DNA from: an uncultured Clostridia bacterium
Lineage (GTDB): Bacteria > Bacillota > Clostridia > Christensenellales > Borkfalkiaceae
Direction: 5' to 3'
Assembly: GCA_934271735.1 (NCBI GenBank)
Contig: CAKQSB010000031.1
Location: 1-6,470, forward strand
DNA: 6,470 bases
Part shown: positions 1 to 6,450 of the stretch, in pieces
Position numbering within the stretch: position 1 is the first letter of the stretch
Layout: each line of letters opens with the position of its first letter
Made by a program: the position numbers and the translations under genes
Notes under the pieces: model-generated
Told to the model about the DNA's origin: nothing
Seen by the model: only the letters and a program-made list of their open reading frames with translations
Database searches by the model: none

Positions 1-426
1 ATTATAGCCGACGAACCCGTTTCCGCACTCGACGTTTCCATTCAGGCTCAAGTTATAAACCTGCTTAACGCGCTGAGAGAAAAATTCAAACTGACGATTT
101 TGTTCGTTGCGCACGATCTTTCGGTAGTCAAGTATTTTTCCGACCGCATAGGCGTTATGTACTACGGCAATATGGTTGAACTTGCAAGCTCGGACGAGTT
201 GTTCGCTCACCCGTTGCACCCGTACACGAAATCGTTGCTTTCGGCTATACCTTTGCCCGATCCGATTTACGAGAGGCAGAGAAAAAGAATTACTTACAAT
301 CCGCTTGCCGAGCACGATTATTCGGAGGAAGCTCCCTCGATGAGAGAGGTTGCTTCGGGGCATTTCGTATTTTGCAATTCAGCGGAAGAAGCGAGATATA
401 AGGCACTTTTAAGCGAAAAACAATAA
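1..426 (+). CDS. oppF: Oligopeptide ABC transporter ATP-binding protein, OppF-like, 3' part (5' end outside window)
   Basis: Frame 1 is open from the left edge to the TAA at 424-426, giving the last 141 residues of an ABC ATPase; the Walker A and signature motifs lie off the window. Visible are the end of Walker B (IIADEP, fragment residues 1-6, catalytic Glu5), the D-loop SALD (8-11) and the switch histidine in VAHDLSVV (His38). The tail HPLHPYTKSLLSAIPLPDP is diagnostic of the Opp/Dpp peptide-importer ATPases, which work as a cytoplasmic heterodimer driving a membrane permease pair. The extreme C-terminus keeps the 'P-x-MREVASGHFVFC' type ending but lacks the Cys-rich insert (CxFHxRCPxA type) seen in many OppF/DppF proteins; from memory a similar short form occurs in other clostridial OppF. 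The paired OppD and permease genes should lie upstream. An in-frame TTG at 100 is internal, not a start. The family is clear; the choice of OppF over DppF is inferred from the PLPDP tail. Confidence 0.93.
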   Translation: MIADEPVSALDVSIQAQVINLLNALREKFKLTILFVAHDLSVVKYFSDRIGVMYYGNMVELASSDELFAHPLHPYTKSLLSAIPLPDPIYERQRKRITYNPLAEHDYSEEAPSMREVASGHFVFCNSAEEARYKALLSEKQ

Positions 427-443
427 AATAAGACGGAAGAAAA

Positions 444-941
444 ATGGACGAAGAAATCAGGAAAGACAACCCCTTTGAAGATAATAAGGGCGAAAAAAGA
501 GAACTGACGGCGAAGTACGGCTCGAAGATTTTGCAGTACGCCGTTACCTCGGGCGCGGGGCTTATTATCGCCTTTCTGATCGTGTGGAGATGGGGTGCGG
601 AGGACGGTATATTCGCCTCGACTTCTCTTACTCATACGTACAGACTCTTATGCGACGGCTTTTTCGTGCCGGGTGTTCTTATGATTCTTATAGGCGGAAT
701 GATTTGGGTTTCGAGAGCCGGCGCGTTCGACGGCGTTAAGTACGTTTCGAGATATATCGTGTATGCGATTATTCCGTTTTCGAGAGGTAAAAAGACCGAA
801 AAATACGCCGATTATAAGGAAAAGAAGAAGTCCGAGTACAAAGAAAAAGGCTCTTATGCGTATATGTTCGTATGCGGCGGAATTATGGTTGCTCTTTCGA
901 TATTGTTTTTAATCCTGTACACTTCTGCAGGCGAGGCGTAA
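444..941 (+). CDS. Small three-helix membrane protein, DUF3899-like
   Basis: A 165-residue protein of unknown function. The ATG at 444 follows a purine-rich GGAAGA ribosome binding site at 435-440 and lies 17 bp after the oppF stop, so it is probably co-transcribed with oppF. The N-terminus (1-28) is charged and likely cytoplasmic. Hydrophobic segments at about 29-48, 70-89 and 141-160 look like membrane helices; 98-112 may be amphipathic. Between helices 2 and 3 is a very Lys/Glu/Tyr-rich stretch (114-137). The segment around GFFVPGVLMILIGG followed by SRAGAFD resembles, from memory, the Bacillota family DUF3899 (short membrane proteins without assigned function). No catalytic motif is visible. 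A role in peptide transport is suggested only by position. The coding status is well supported by the ribosome binding site, length, composition and tight spacing; the family name is less certain. Confidence 0.85.
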   Translation: MDEEIRKDNPFEDNKGEKRELTAKYGSKILQYAVTSGAGLIIAFLIVWRWGAEDGIFASTSLTHTYRLLCDGFFVPGVLMILIGGMIWVSRAGAFDGVKYVSRYIVYAIIPFSRGKKTEKYADYKEKKKSEYKEKGSYAYMFVCGGIMVALSILFLILYTSAGEA

Positions 942-965
942 TTAGTGTTTTTTGCGGTTTTGCGT

Positions 966-980
966 CCGGAGCTGCTCCGG
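966..980. other. Small GC-rich hairpin in the convergent intergenic gap
   Basis: CCGGAG (966-971) and CTCCGG (975-980) form a perfect 6-bp stem with a CTG loop. A further CCGGA at 991-995 can pair alternatively with TCCGG at 976-980. No T-run follows, so it is not itself a classic terminator; it lies 25 bp after the stop of the DUF3899-like gene and might protect the 3' end of the transcript. Confidence 0.4.
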
Positions 981-1010
981 TGTATTGTCGCCGGATATGA
1001 CGATTAAATT

Positions 1011-1049
1011 AAAAACAGGGAAACTCTTTTGAGAGAATCCCTGTTTTTT
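1011..1049. terminator. Bidirectional intrinsic terminator between convergent genes
   Basis: AAAAACAGGGA (1011-1021) pairs perfectly with TCCCTGTTTTT (1038-1048). An inner stem CTCT/AGAG closes a TTTG loop, separated from the outer stem by a symmetric AA/AA internal loop. On the plus strand the stem runs into six T (1044-1049); on the minus strand the five A at 1011-1015 read as a U-run. It therefore fits termination of both the oppF-DUF3899 transcript and the opposing glycosyltransferase transcript. Confidence 0.88.
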
Positions 1050-1069
1050 GTTTGTTTTAAACGGGTAAT

Positions 1070-2053
1070 TTATTTTTTAAGCGAAAAGAACGAGCGTTTG
1101 CGGTCGGGCGTGTTGTCCTCTCTTTCCGCGTGAAACTTTTCCTTTATAATATAGACGGGGCGGTTTTTAACCTCGTTGTAAATTCTCGCGGTGTAAATAT
1201 CCGAAAGCCCTTTTACTGTTAAGTTCCAGCCGAACAGCGCGCCTATCGTGGGGAAAAGCCAGGGTAAGAGGTCGGTCATTACGCCGGTTGCGGCAAGAAC
1301 TATAAAAGTTATAAAGCACGCAAGCGACAATACGCTAAGAAGAATTCCCGATTTCAGCGCAAGCGTAAGGGGATAATCGCTGTTTGAAATTATGCCGTCG
1401 CTCGCGAGTTTTACCATTTTTTTAAGGGTGTATTTCGTTTCGCCTATCTCGCGCGCGGGGCGGTCGAAATCTATAAACGTCTGTTTAAAACCAACCCACG
1501 CAGCCTGAGCTCGGAGAAGTCTGTCATGCTCGGGCAGAGATATGATCGCGTCAACCGCTTTTCTCGAGTAAAGTTTGAAATCACCCACGTTTTCGGGCAC
1601 TTTCGCGTAAGAAATTCTATGCAGAAACTTGTAGTAAAGCCTTGCTGTTGCCTTTTTGAAAAAGCTTTCTTTAGGTCTGCTTTTCCGTCTGCCGTGGACT
1701 ATATCGAAGCCTTCTTTCCATTTTTCGATCATTTGAAGAGCGACTTCCGGGGGATCCTGAAGGTCCGCGTCCATGGCGATGACCGCTTGTCCTTTCGCTT
1801 CTTTAAGCCCTGCGAGAAACGCTGCTTGCTGACCGAAATTTCTGCTGAAACTTATGCCTGTTATGCGGCTGTCTTTTTCGCATTGCTCTTTTATGATTTC
1901 TTCCGTTCTGTCCTTAGAACCGTCGTTGACTATTATTATTTCGAATTCTTCGCCCGTTTTTTCGAAAAGCGGAATGACCTTTTCAAAAAAATAAGGCAGA
2001 CATTCTTCTTCGTTATACGCGGGAACGACTATCGAGTACGTCGGGTTTTTCAT
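1070..2053 (-). CDS. Family 2 glycosyltransferase, polyprenyl-phosphate sugar transferase type (DPM1/GtrB-like)
   Basis: A 327-residue membrane-anchored GT-A fold enzyme, expected to transfer a sugar from a nucleotide sugar to a polyprenyl phosphate on the cytoplasmic face for cell-envelope glycan or teichoic-acid modification. Seen in order: the GT2 start SIVVPAYNEE (7-16), VNDGSKDRT (42-50), FSRNFGQQAAF (69-79), the metal/nucleotide motif DADLQDPPE (95-103, DxD at 95-97), GRRKSRP (121-127), NVGDFKLYSR (155-164), LPEHDRLLRAQ (173-183) and REIGETKYTLKKM (201-213). Two membrane helices follow at about 229-256 and 259-283, then ARIYNEVKNRPVYI (289-302), typical of the GtrB/YfdH/YkoT group. The length matches that group (about 310-330). 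The start is fixed by AGGTGA at 2058-2063, four bases before the ATG, and by the motif register. The donor sugar and final acceptor cannot be read from sequence; no flippase or GtrC-type partner is adjacent. It is divergent from pgcA. Confidence 0.93.
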   Translation of the reverse strand: MKNPTYSIVVPAYNEEECLPYFFEKVIPLFEKTGEEFEIIIVNDGSKDRTEEIIKEQCEKDSRITGISFSRNFGQQAAFLAGLKEAKGQAVIAMDADLQDPPEVALQMIEKWKEGFDIVHGRRKSRPKESFFKKATARLYYKFLHRISYAKVPENVGDFKLYSRKAVDAIISLPEHDRLLRAQAAWVGFKQTFIDFDRPAREIGETKYTLKKMVKLASDGIISNSDYPLTLALKSGILLSVLSLACFITFIVLAATGVMTDLLPWLFPTIGALFGWNLTVKGLSDIYTARIYNEVKNRPVYIIKEKFHAEREDNTPDRKRSFFSLKK

Positions 2054-2066
2054 TTTCTCACCTGCG

Positions 2067-2100
2067 GGGCGTTATCGTGTATTTTTAAGAATAAACGCCC
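2067..2100 (-). other. Stem-loop in the glycosyltransferase mRNA leader
   Basis: GGGCGTT (2067-2073) and AACGCCC (2094-2100) are a perfect 7-bp inverted repeat with a 20-nt AT-rich loop. On the minus-strand transcript the hairpin starts about 10 nt after the predicted start site and ends three bases before the AGGTGA ribosome binding site. It could protect the mRNA 5' end or modulate initiation; neither is shown. Confidence 0.5.
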
Positions 2101-2117
2101 GATTTTTCATTATATAT

Positions 2118-2146
2118 ATAATAGCACAAATTTCCGCGATTGTAAA
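2118..2146 (-). promoter_or_regulatory. Sigma-A-type promoter of the glycosyltransferase gene
   Basis: Read on the minus strand: a -35 TTTACA (2146-2141), a 17-bp spacer, and a -10 TATTAT (2123-2118) preceded by TGC, an extended -10. The transcript would start near 2111, giving a leader of about 57 nt before the ATG at 2053. The tract 2111-2120 is an alternating TA run just downstream of the -10. Confidence 0.8.
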
Positions 2147-2207
2147 CGGTTTTTTTAAAATTCGGCAATCAGTCGCAACGAATGAGATTTTTATGTAAAA
2201 GCGATTT

Positions 2208-2221
2208 TTCGGAGTACCGAA
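2208..2221. promoter_or_regulatory. Operator-like inverted repeat upstream of the pgcA -35
   Basis: TTCGG (2208-2212) and CCGAA (2217-2221) form a perfect 5-bp inverted repeat with a 4-bp centre, ending 9 bp before the pgcA -35 hexamer. A looser pair, ACGAAT (2178-2183) and ATTCGT (2224-2229), spans it with a 40-bp gap. These could be sites for a regulator of the divergent promoters, but short repeats arise by chance and no regulator is identified. Confidence 0.25.
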
Positions 2222-2230
2222 TTATTCGTC

Positions 2231-2259
2231 TTGACATTTTCTTCGAGAAGAAGTATACT
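2231..2259 (+). promoter_or_regulatory. Sigma-A-type promoter of pgcA with a palindrome in its spacer
   Basis: The -35 is a perfect TTGACA (2231-2236), the spacer is 17 bp, and the -10 is TATACT (2254-2259). The expected start is near 2266, about 75 nt before the pgcA ATG. Within the spacer, TTCTTC (2239-2244) and GAAGAA (2247-2252) form a 6-bp palindrome around GA, placed where a bound repressor would block polymerase or a DNA-distorting activator could act. The promoter call is strong; the operator reading is speculative. Confidence 0.85.
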
Positions 2260-2274
2260 TTTATTTAAACAGGG

Positions 2275-2325
2275 CTTCGATGTCCGCCTTTTAAAACGTA
2301 AACCAAGGCGGGCGATTGAACGAAG
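2275..2325 (+). other. Structured pgcA leader stem-loop
   Basis: GTCCGCCTT (2282-2290) pairs with AAGGCGGGC (2305-2313), 9 bp including one G-U pair, around a 14-nt loop. An outer stem, CTTCG (2275-2279) with CGAAG (2321-2325), can extend it across an asymmetric internal loop. The structure ends three bases before the GGGGAG ribosome binding site (2329-2334). No T-run follows, so it is not a terminator. It matches no riboswitch class I recognise. Confidence 0.5.
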
Positions 2326-2340
2326 TTCGGGGAGAATAAA

Positions 2341-4077
2341 ATGGATTATAAACTTTCGTATCGGAATTGGCTCGCGAATCCGGCTCTTTCGCCTAAGGAG
2401 GTCGAGGAGCTTTCGGCAATTTCGGATAATGAAGAAGAGATAGAATATCGCTTCGGTAAAGAACTCGAATTCGGTACCGCCGGAATGCGCGGTATAATCG
2501 GGCTCGGCACGAATATGATGAACGTTTACACGGTAAAGAGGGCTACCGCCGGACTTGCCGAATACATAAAAAGCCTCGGAAGGCGCGCTATGTCGAGGGG
2601 GGTTGCGATTTCTTTTGATACGAGAAAGTATTCCGAACTGTTCGCGAGAACCGCCGCGGGCGTTCTTCTCGCGCAGGGCATAAGAGTATACGCATATACA
2701 GAGCCGCACCCCGTTCCGATGCTTTCGTTTGCGGTGAGAAATTTGAAAACGATTGCCGGAATAATGATTACCGCAAGTCATAATCCAAAAGAGTATAACG
2801 GATACAAGGTATACGGAGAAGACGGCGCTCAGATGTCGCCCGAAGCTACCGCCGAAGTCGTTAAATGTATTTCCGGAATAGATTGTTTTTCTGTGCCGTG
2901 CGTTACGGTCGCTCCTTTTTCGGAAAACGTCGACAGAGCCGGACTTACGAAAATCGGCAAGTGCGTAGAGGGCAAGTATTACCGCGCGGTATTAAAAACT
3001 TCGCTTTCGCGAAAAATAGTAAAAAAACAGGCTAAATCTTTAAAAATAGTTTATACGCCCATTCACGGCAGCGGATACAAACCGGTTATGGCTGTTCTCG
3101 GCAAACTCGGTATCGTTCCCGAAGTCGTTAAGGAGCAGGTTCTTCCGGACGAAAACTTTTCCACGGTGGAAGTCCCGAATCCCGAAAACAAGGAAGCTCT
3201 TTCGATGGGAATTTCCCTTGCCGAAAAAGTCAGAGCGGACGTCGTTTTCGGAACCGATCCCGACTGCGACAGACTCGGCGTAGCAATAAGAAACGACGAC
3301 GGAGAATTCGTTTCGCTTACGGGCAATCAGGTCGGCGTGCTTCTTTCCGACTATATTATATATAGATTAAAGGAAGAAGGTAAACTTCCCGATAACGCGG
3401 TTATAGTAAAAAGCTTCGTTTCGTCCGGGCTCGTCGTTCCGATTGCAAAACATTACGGAGTGGAGGTCGTAGACGTTCCCGTCGGCTTCAAATACATAGG
3501 CGAGAAAATTAAGCAGTACGAAAAAACGAAAGAAAAGACGTTTATTTTCGGCTTCGAGGAAAGCTGCGGATATCTTCGCGGAACTCACGCGAGGGATAAG
3601 GACGCGGTAGTCGCGAGTATGCTGTTTGCCGAAATGGTCTGCTATTACAATTATAAAAACGTAAGCGTGTTTAAACGGCTCGGCTCGATATACGAAAAAT
3701 TCGGCTATGCCGCAGAAAAAACGGCAAGCTTGAAGTACGACGGAATAAACGCAATGGATGAGATGAACGAGGTTGTTAATTCTCTTAAAGGAAAGTATGT
3801 AGCCAAAATCGGCGGATACAACGTAAGAGAAGTGAGAGATTATTCTTCGGCTACCGCAATCACTTGCGACGGAAAAACCGTGCCGGTGGACTCCGAACGT
3901 ACAAACGCGGTTTACTACGAACTCGAGAACGGCATGTTCATATGCGTTCGCCCGAGCGGAACAGAGCCGAAACTTAAAATTTACTACTTCGCAATGGCAA
4001 AAGACGAGTTAAACGCTAAGAAAGCGCTCGAAAACCTCGTTTCGGGGTTCGATGAAACCGTCCTGAAAAAAAATTAA
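2341..4077 (+). CDS. pgcA: Phosphoglucomutase/phosphomannomutase, alpha-D-phosphohexomutase family (PgcA-type)
   Basis: A 578-residue cytoplasmic enzyme interconverting glucose-6-phosphate and glucose-1-phosphate (or the mannose phosphates) through a phosphoserine and Mg2+, feeding UDP-glucose and envelope glycan synthesis. All four signature sites are intact: FGTAGMRG (44-51); the active-site loop TASHNP (144-149) with catalytic Ser146; the metal loop DPDCDR (306-311) with Asp306, 308 and 310; and the sugar-binding loop GFEESCGY (404-411). The C-terminal phosphate-binding loop is RPSGTEPK (537-544). The length is close to that of the Bacillus PgcA type (about 580) and longer than the ~450-residue ManB or GlmM types. 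The ATG at 2341 follows GGGGAG (2329-2334) at normal distance and the N-terminus LSYRNWLANP is typical of the family. It has its own promoter, is divergent from a glycosyltransferase gene, and is followed within 30 bp by the 23S rRNA promoter with no clear terminator. Glucose versus mannose preference cannot be decided from sequence. Confidence 0.96.
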   Translation: MDYKLSYRNWLANPALSPKEVEELSAISDNEEEIEYRFGKELEFGTAGMRGIIGLGTNMMNVYTVKRATAGLAEYIKSLGRRAMSRGVAISFDTRKYSELFARTAAGVLLAQGIRVYAYTEPHPVPMLSFAVRNLKTIAGIMITASHNPKEYNGYKVYGEDGAQMSPEATAEVVKCISGIDCFSVPCVTVAPFSENVDRAGLTKIGKCVEGKYYRAVLKTSLSRKIVKKQAKSLKIVYTPIHGSGYKPVMAVLGKLGIVPEVVKEQVLPDENFSTVEVPNPENKEALSMGISLAEKVRADVVFGTDPDCDRLGVAIRNDDGEFVSLTGNQVGVLLSDYIIYRLKEEGKLPDNAVIVKSFVSSGLVVPIAKHYGVEVVDVPVGFKYIGEKIKQYEKTKEKTFIFGFEESCGYLRGTHARDKDAVVASMLFAEMVCYYNYKNVSVFKRLGSIYEKFGYAAEKTASLKYDGINAMDEMNEVVNSLKGKYVAKIGGYNVREVRDYSSATAITCDGKTVPVDSERTNAVYYELENGMFICVRPSGTEPKLKIYYFAMAKDELNAKKALENLVSGFDETVLKKN

Positions 4078-4134
4078 AAAAAATAAAAAAAATCGCGAAA
4101 AATAGTTGACTTTCTTTTTGCGAAATGATAATAT
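4066..4134 (+). promoter_or_regulatory. rRNA promoter with A-tract UP-like element, directly upstream of the 23S unit
   Basis: The -35 is TTGACT (4106-4111), followed by 17 bp and TAATAT (4129-4134) with an upstream TGA giving an extended -10. GATAAT at 4127-4132 is an alternative -10 with a 15-bp spacer. Upstream, 4066-4105 is a run of phased A-tracts broken by a few other bases, the pattern of an UP element bound by the RNA polymerase alpha subunit at rRNA promoters. The A-tracts overlap the last codons and stop of pgcA. Transcription would begin at about 4141. Confidence 0.82.
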
Positions 4135-4140
4135 AAATAA

Positions 4141-4175
4141 GCTGTCAGTTATGACAGCGAACTCGCCGAAGCGAG
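4141..4175 (+). other. Tandem hairpins at the 5' end of the pre-23S transcript
   Basis: GCTGTCA (4141-4147) and TGACAGC (4152-4158) form a perfect 7-bp stem with a GTTA loop, starting at about the predicted +1. CTCGC (4162-4166) and GCGAG (4171-4175) form a 5-bp stem with a CGAA loop three bases later. No T-run follows either, so they are not terminators. They may stabilise the leader or help processing. Confidence 0.6.
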
Positions 4176-4189
4176 AGAAGAAGAGTAGA

Positions 4190-4205
4190 TTGACAACTGC
4201 ATAGA
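4190..4205 (+). promoter_or_regulatory. BoxA/spacer-like antitermination motif in the 23S leader
   Basis: TTGACAACTGCATAG (4190-4204) resembles the conserved 'CTTTGAAAACTGCATAG' element found in Bacillota 16S-23S spacers and rRNA leaders next to boxA, where the Nus factors load to make rRNA transcription resistant to termination. The match is from memory and imperfect. Its presence in a leader without an upstream 16S suggests that this leader descends from an ordinary internal spacer. Confidence 0.5.
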
Positions 4206-4376
4206 AAGAAATAAGAAAGAAACAAAGTACAGAAGGCAAAAACAAACGAAACTTTAAAAAAGAAAAATGGTTAATACACACGGAAACGTGGAAACAAATC
4301 ACTGGAAATTAAAGTTTTAGGATTTTTTGAAAGGTATCAAGCAAATAATTCGACGGATTGCGAGAGCAATCTAAAA
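4206..4376 (+). other. Pre-23S leader remainder with nested inverted repeats
   Basis: An A/G-rich untranslated stretch with no tRNA and no open frame of interest. AAACTTTAA (4249-4257) is complementary to TTAAAGTTT (4309-4317) and encloses a small CACG/CGTG hairpin with a GAAA loop (4279-4290). Immediately before the mature 23S start, GATTGC (4356-4361) and GCAATC (4366-4371) form a 6-bp stem with a GAGA loop of the GNRA class. These are likely RNase processing and assembly elements. The partner strand of the main 23S processing stem would lie beyond the right edge. Confidence 0.5.
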
Positions 4377-5463
4377 GATCAAGCTACAAAGAGCACACAG
4401 GAGGATGCCTTGGTATATGGCGCCGAAGAAGGACGTGACAAGCTGCGAAAAGCTGCGGAGAGCTGCAAATGAGCGTTGACCCGCAGATGTCCGAATGAGG
4501 GAACTCACTGCAAGTAATGTTGCAGTAACGTATGATGAATAAATAGTCATACGTGGGGAACCCGGGGAACTGAAACATCTCATTACCCGGAGGAAAAGAA
4601 AGAAAAATCGATTCTGAAAGTAGTGGCGAGCGAAATTGGAACAGCCCAAACTTCATATAGCAATATGTGGAGGGTAAGGACTCTGTTTAGTACTGAAAAC
4701 GATAGCGGAAGGAGTTTGGAAAGGCTCACCGAAGGGGGTAACAGTCCCGTACGCGAAATTGTTTGAAGGCGAAGAGTATCCGGAGTACGTCGGGACACGA
4801 GGAATCCTGACGGAAGATAGGAGGACCATCTCCTAAGGCTAAATACGACCATATGACCGATAGAGTATAGTACCGTGAGGGAAAGGTGAAAAGCACCCCG
4901 GGAGGGGAGTGAAAGAGAACCTGAAACCGTGTGCTTACAAGCAGACAGAGCACCACACGCGTGTGATGTCGTACTTTTTGTAGAACGGGCCGGCGAGTTA
5001 CGATGTGTTGCGAGGTTAAGCAATAAAGTTGCGGAAGCCGAAGCGAAAGCGAGTGTAAAAAGCGCGTAAAGTAGCATGTCGTAGACCCGAAACCTGATGA
5101 CCTATCCATGAGCAGGTTGAAGCAGTGGTAAAACACTGTGGAGGACCGAACGCACGCCTGTTGAAATAGTCGGCGATGACTTGTGGATAGCGGAGAAATT
5201 CCAATCGAATCAGGATATAGCTGGTTCTCCTCGAAATAGCTTTAGGGCTAGCGTATAAAGAGTTTACCGGAGGTAGAGCACTGTATGAGCTAGGGGGCTT
5301 CACAGCTTACCGAACTTTAACAAACTGCGAATGCCGGATAAATGATTTTATGCAGTCAGACGGTGACAGATAAGTGCCATCGTCAAAAGGGAAACAGCCC
5401 AGATCCACAGCTAAGGTCCCAAAGTACAAGTTAAGTGGTAAAGGATGTGTCATTGCATAGACA

Positions 5464-5530
<67 letters not shown>

Positions 5531-6282
5531 GGTGCGCCGAAGATTACCGGGGCTAAAACTTGTCACCGAAGCTTGGGGATACGAGTAATCGTATCGGTAG
5601 AGGAGCAATGTATGGAGGCAGAAGCCGTATCGAAAGGGGCGGTGGACGACATACAAGAGAGAATGCCGGCATAAGTAGCGAAAGGGAAGCGAGAAACTTC
5701 CCCGTCGAAAGTCTGAGGTTTCCTGGGGAAGGTTCGTCCGCCCAGGGTAAGTCGGGACCTAAGTTGAGGCCGAAAGGCGTAGATGATGGACAACCGGTAG
5801 ATATTCCGGTACCACCGAGGCACGATTAAATGAAGCAATGACACAGAAGGATAGTCAGAGCGCGCGGATGGAAAAGCGCGTCCAAGGCGAAGGTCTGGCA
5901 TGTAGTGAAGTACGCATGTCGTAAGGACTAGCGCCGATGGGGAGTGAAAATAGTAGTGAAGCTGATGAATCCACGCTGGCGAGAAAAGTTGCTAAATATG
6001 TGTTGAGGTGCCCGTACCGCAAACCGACACAGGTAGACGAGAAGAAAATTCTAAGACGAACGGGAGAATCCTTGTTAAGGAACTCGGCAAAATTACCCCG
6101 TAACTTCGGGAGAAGGGGAGCCTACGAAAGTAGGTCGCAGTGAAGAGGCCCAAGCGACTGTTTACCAAAAACACAGGTCTCTGCGAAATCGAAAGATGAC
6201 GTATAGGGGCTGACGCCTGCCCAGTGCTGGAAGGTTAAGGGGAGATGTTAGCAGCAATGCGAAGCGTTGAACTTAAGCCCCA

Positions 6283-6356
<74 letters not shown>

Positions 6357-6440
6357 TGGCGTAACGACTTGGGCGCTGTCTCAACAAGGGACTCGGTGAA
6401 ATTGAAGTATGGGTGAAGATGCCCATTACCCGCGACTGGA

Positions 6441-6450
6441 CGGAAAGACC
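6441..6450 (+). other. Macrolide-binding bases of the 23S peptide tunnel (E. coli 2055-2064 equivalents)
   Basis: CGGAAAGACC at 6441-6450 places the E. coli A2058 and A2059 equivalents at A6444 and A6445, and G2057 at G6443. This copy therefore has wild-type, macrolide/lincosamide-susceptible bases. Methylation or other rRNA copies cannot be judged. Confidence 0.85.

Noticed and set aside
318..635. A 105-codon minus-strand frame over the oppF/DUF3899 junction
   Set aside because: It is antisense to two well-supported genes and has no convincing ribosome binding site.
1526..2158. A 210-codon plus-strand frame antisense to the glycosyltransferase
   Set aside because: It is a shadow of the minus-strand gene, with Phe/Arg/Cys-rich composition and no ribosome binding site; the minus strand has all GT2 motifs.
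2191..2781. A 196-codon minus-strand frame across the pgcA promoter and 5' end
   Set aside because: It overlaps a promoter and a gene with complete mutase motifs; its translation has no recognisable domain and unnatural composition.
4190..4217. TTGACA in the 23S leader as a second promoter
   Set aside because: The best -10 at usable spacing (TAAGAA) is poor, and the hexamer is part of a conserved-looking rRNA spacer motif.
4009..4302. A 97-codon minus-strand frame in the rRNA leader and pgcA end
   Set aside because: A Phe/Leu-rich product of reading A-tracts in reverse; it covers the rRNA promoter and leader.
4309..4328. Possible intrinsic terminator or attenuator ending in the T-run at 4323-4328
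   Set aside because: The stem is purely AT-rich, the T-run does not directly follow it, and termination inside an rRNA leader would be counterproductive.
4141..4376. Possible tRNA gene in the 23S leader
   Set aside because: No cloverleaf, no T-loop GTTCGA-type sequence and no acceptor stem could be found.
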